Made by a program: the position numbers and the translations under genes | In this document: positions 62,094 through 64,000 of the stretch, piece by piece | How positions within the stretch are numbered: the stretch's first letter is position 1 | How the letters are laid out: every line of letters starts with the position of its first letter | Assembly: GCA_023974075.1 (NCBI GenBank) | Contig: CM043789.1 | Span: 30,687,238 to 30,751,237 of the forward strand | Direction: 5' to 3' | Length of the DNA stretch: 64,000 bases | From: Chaenocephalus aceratus | Taxonomy: Eukaryota > Chordata > Actinopteri > Perciformes > Channichthyidae | Notes under the pieces: generated by a model | Database searches by the model: none | Seen by the model: the letters and a program-made list of their open reading frames with translations, nothing else | Told to the model about the DNA's origin: nothing

Positions 62094-62397
62094 GTGAGAG
62101 CCTTCACTTCATTATTACATTACATTGCATTTAGCTGACGCTTTTATCCAAAGCGACGTACAATAAGTGCGTTCGACCAACAAAATACAAACTTGAAGAA
62201 AACAGAATCATATAAGTACATCAGGTTTCATAGAGCAAAAACATTTCAAGTGCTACTCAACTGGCTTTAGATAAGCCAGTCCTTTATTAGTATATAAGTG
62301 CTTTGTTAATAGTTCTATCGCTCGAAGTGGAGTCGAAAGAGATGAGTTTTCAGTCTGCGCCGGAAGGTGTGTAAGCTATCTGCTGTCCTGATGTCAA

Positions 62398-62655
62398 TAG
62401 GCGCATTCACACTGCGGTACTTTTCCCACAAAGGTTCATGCAAACTCTTTAGTTCGCATGAACTAAGTACAGATCACGTTCACACCGGAAAAGGTCCCTG
62501 GGGGTGGATTAGGCAAATGAAGCCGCTGATGTCACTTCTTCTTCTGCTTTGGGTTTACTGGCAGGCCGCAAACCACTTCACGGCGTATACTGCCGCCCAA
62601 AGTCCCCGGAGTTGGGGACTGGCTTCAGTAGAAGCTGCTGGGACTCCCAGCATGG
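62398..62655. mobile_element. DNA-element-like insert inside the L2 copy
   Basis: The segment starts GGCGCATTCACACTGCGGTA, resembling ends of fish non-autonomous DNA transposons. It interrupts the L2 frame between LPKFSHTTP and the carboxyl-terminal DSLHTFRRR block. The conserved LHWLP section expected there is missing, so insertion went with a deletion, or the segment was captured during repair. The right boundary is approximate. Confidence 0.4.
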
Positions 62656-63224
62656 TGTGGCGTGGTGTGGGAGAATTTAGGAAGGTTGAAGACCAGACGA
62701 GCCGCTGCATTCTGGATGAGCTGCAGAGGTCGGATGGCACATGCAGGTAGACCAGCCAGGAGGGAGTTGCAGTAGTCTAGGCGTGAGCTGACGAGAGCCT
62801 GGACCAGAACCTGCGTGGCTTTCTGGGTCAGCTGGGGACGTATCCTCCTGATGTTGTAAAGCGTATATCTGCAGCAGCGGGTTGTAGCAGCGATGTTTGC
62901 AGTGAAGGACAGGTTGTTATCTAGGATCACACCCAGATTCCTTGCAGTCTGAGTCGGGGAAACAACAGAGGTGCCGATGTTGATTGTTAGGTCAAGAGTG
63001 GGACAATCTTTTCCCGGAAGGAAAAGCAGTTCAGTCTTGTCAAGGTTGAGCTTGAGGTGATGAGCAGACATCCACTGAGAGATGTCAGCTAGACAAGCAG
63101 AGATGCGTGCAACGACCTGGGTCTCTGAGCGGGGAAAGGACAGAATTAATTGGGTGTCGTCAGCGTAGCAGTGGTATGAAAAACCATGCGGGCTTATGAC
63201 AGATCCGAGCGAGTTTGTGTACAA
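62625..63224 (-). pseudogene. L2 RT fragment: palm C and thumb
   Basis: An open frame of 199 codons with [15 protein letters not shown] (catalytic aspartates), [51 protein letters not shown] and [18 protein letters not shown]. It is cut off by the insert at its carboxyl end. Confidence 0.85.
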
Positions 63225-63385
63225 GGAGACTGCAAGGAGGGCAGTTTCTGTGGAGTGACCTGCCTTGAAACCAGACTGGTGCGGATCCAGAAGGTTGTTC
63301 TGATGGAGATAACAGGAGAGTTGTTTAAAGACAGCACGTTCAAGTGTTTTAGACAGGAACGGGAGGAGAGAGACAGGCCTGTAGT

Positions 63386-63718
63386 TTATAACATCAGACG
63401 GGTTGAGAGTAGTTTCTTTAGGAGAGGGTTTACTCTTGCCTCCTTGAGACTGTTTGGAAAGTGACCAGAAGTTAGAGAAGTGTTGATGAAGTGGGTGAGA
63501 AACGGTAGAATATCAGGAGCGATAGTCTGAAGGAGGTTTGAAGGGATAGGGTCCAGAGGACAGGTGGTAGGACGGGCAGAGGTAGTGAGGGTAAGAACCT
63601 CACTTGGAGAGAGAGGGGAAAAGGAGGTTAGTGTGTGGGTGAAAGGAGGGTCTGGTGACCCAGCGGTGAGTAGAGGTGAGTCAGAAAAAGAAGAGCGAAT
63701 ATCAACCTTTTTTTCCAA
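63386..63718 (-). pseudogene. L2 RT fragment: linker and fingers
   Basis: The frame holds TTCPLDPIPSNLLQTIAPDI and GHFPNSLKEARVNPLLKK, after which a one-base shift near 63410 moves the conserved NPSDVINYRPVSLLPFLSKT into another frame. Downstream, HSTETALLAV joins directly to LYTNSLGSVI near 63240. The palm A block (SAAFDT) and the [10 protein letters not shown] block are therefore deleted. Confidence 0.75.
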
Positions 63719-64000
63719 GTGGTTAACAAAGTCGCTTGACAGAAGGGAGGAGGGGGAAGGGGCTTTGGGGGGGGGTCCAGGAGGGAGGAGAAGATGGAAA
63801 ATAGTTTTTTGGGATTGGAATAGGAAGATTGGATCTTATCTTGAAAGAAAGTGCTTTTTGCCTGAGAGATCGAAGCAGAGAAAGAGGAGTGGAGAGCCTG
63901 ATAGGTTAGGAGGTCATCATGGTGTTTGGATTTCCACCGTTTCCGCTCTGCTGCCCTAAGGACGGTTCTATTAGCACGCAGTGCGTCATTTAGCCAGGGA

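Larger units (their letters stand above)
62111..64000 (-). mobile_element. Second L2-type LINE, antisense in arfgap1 intron, internally deleted; continues beyond window
   Basis: The 3' end on the left has a (TTACA)n tail and a TTAGCTGACGCTTTTATCC block. The carboxyl end of the RT protein (DSLHTFRRRLKTHLFRLHFE, stop at 62315-62317) follows. Then comes a block that looks like inserted DNA (about 62398-62655), and then RT sequence in two frames to 63718. Beyond that a linker lies between endonuclease and RT (QALHSSFSASISQAKSTFF, KKLFSIFSSLLP). A different L2 subfamily from the copy at 57 kb. Confidence 0.85.

Noticed and set aside
1..64000. CRISPR arrays, prophage-like gene blocks, tRNA or rRNA genes
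   Set aside because: No regularly spaced direct repeats, bacterial-type gene clusters or RNA gene signatures were seen; the window is ordinary vertebrate nuclear DNA.

Overview
The window reads as nuclear DNA from a ray-finned (percomorph-type) teleost. It has intron-split genes with GT-AG junctions, AT-rich introns and fish-type repeats: a Rex3/RTE-like LINE, L2-like LINEs, hAT-like and Harbinger-like non-autonomous elements, and (TG)n and (TA)n microsatellites. There is no operon, CRISPR array or phage-like region. No tRNA or rRNA gene was recognised.

Layout, left to right. Minus-strand alas1 (mitochondrial 5-aminolevulinate synthase, ten coding exons) fills 0.4-6.1 kb. A nearly complete Rex3/RTE-like retrotransposon on the minus strand (6.94-10.31 kb) follows, bounded by a 12-bp direct repeat. 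Next come an L2 tail remnant and a hAT-like element (11.4-12.6 kb). Plus-strand shisa5 runs 13.7-22.2 kb with its 3' UTR to about 24.0 kb. Plus-strand sys1 codes at 27.2-28.1 kb, and an 878-bp Harbinger-like element lies upstream of its coding exons. Minus-strand nrn1 (neuritin, 33.4-35.3 kb) and ssr1 (TRAP-alpha, 37.2-41.7 kb) follow. Plus-strand sit1 (44.5-47.7 kb) is a small six-exon transmembrane adaptor gene. Minus-strand intronless rhcg-like (50.2-51.6 kb) is next. Plus-strand arfgap1 (first coding exon 55.88 kb) runs off the right edge, with its introns loaded with two L2-like LINEs and a hAT-like element.

The genes do not form one pathway. alas1 starts heme synthesis. ssr1 belongs to the ER translocon-associated complex. 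sys1 and arfgap1 act in Golgi trafficking. shisa5 is an ER/endosomal membrane protein, nrn1 a GPI-anchored neurotrophic factor, sit1 a lymphocyte signalling adaptor and the Rh protein an ammonia channel. Their linkage looks like ordinary vertebrate synteny.

I did not find a clearly new biological system. The points most worth a second look are the intronless but intact Rh channel gene with a TATA box, the reconstructed sit1 gene, two in-frame coding minisatellites (AEDL in ssr1, GYGAQPGPQ in shisa5), and transposon copies whose ends and disabling lesions can be read directly. Exon boundaries were derived by hand from splice sites, reading frame and remembered family features. Untranslated ends are less certain.
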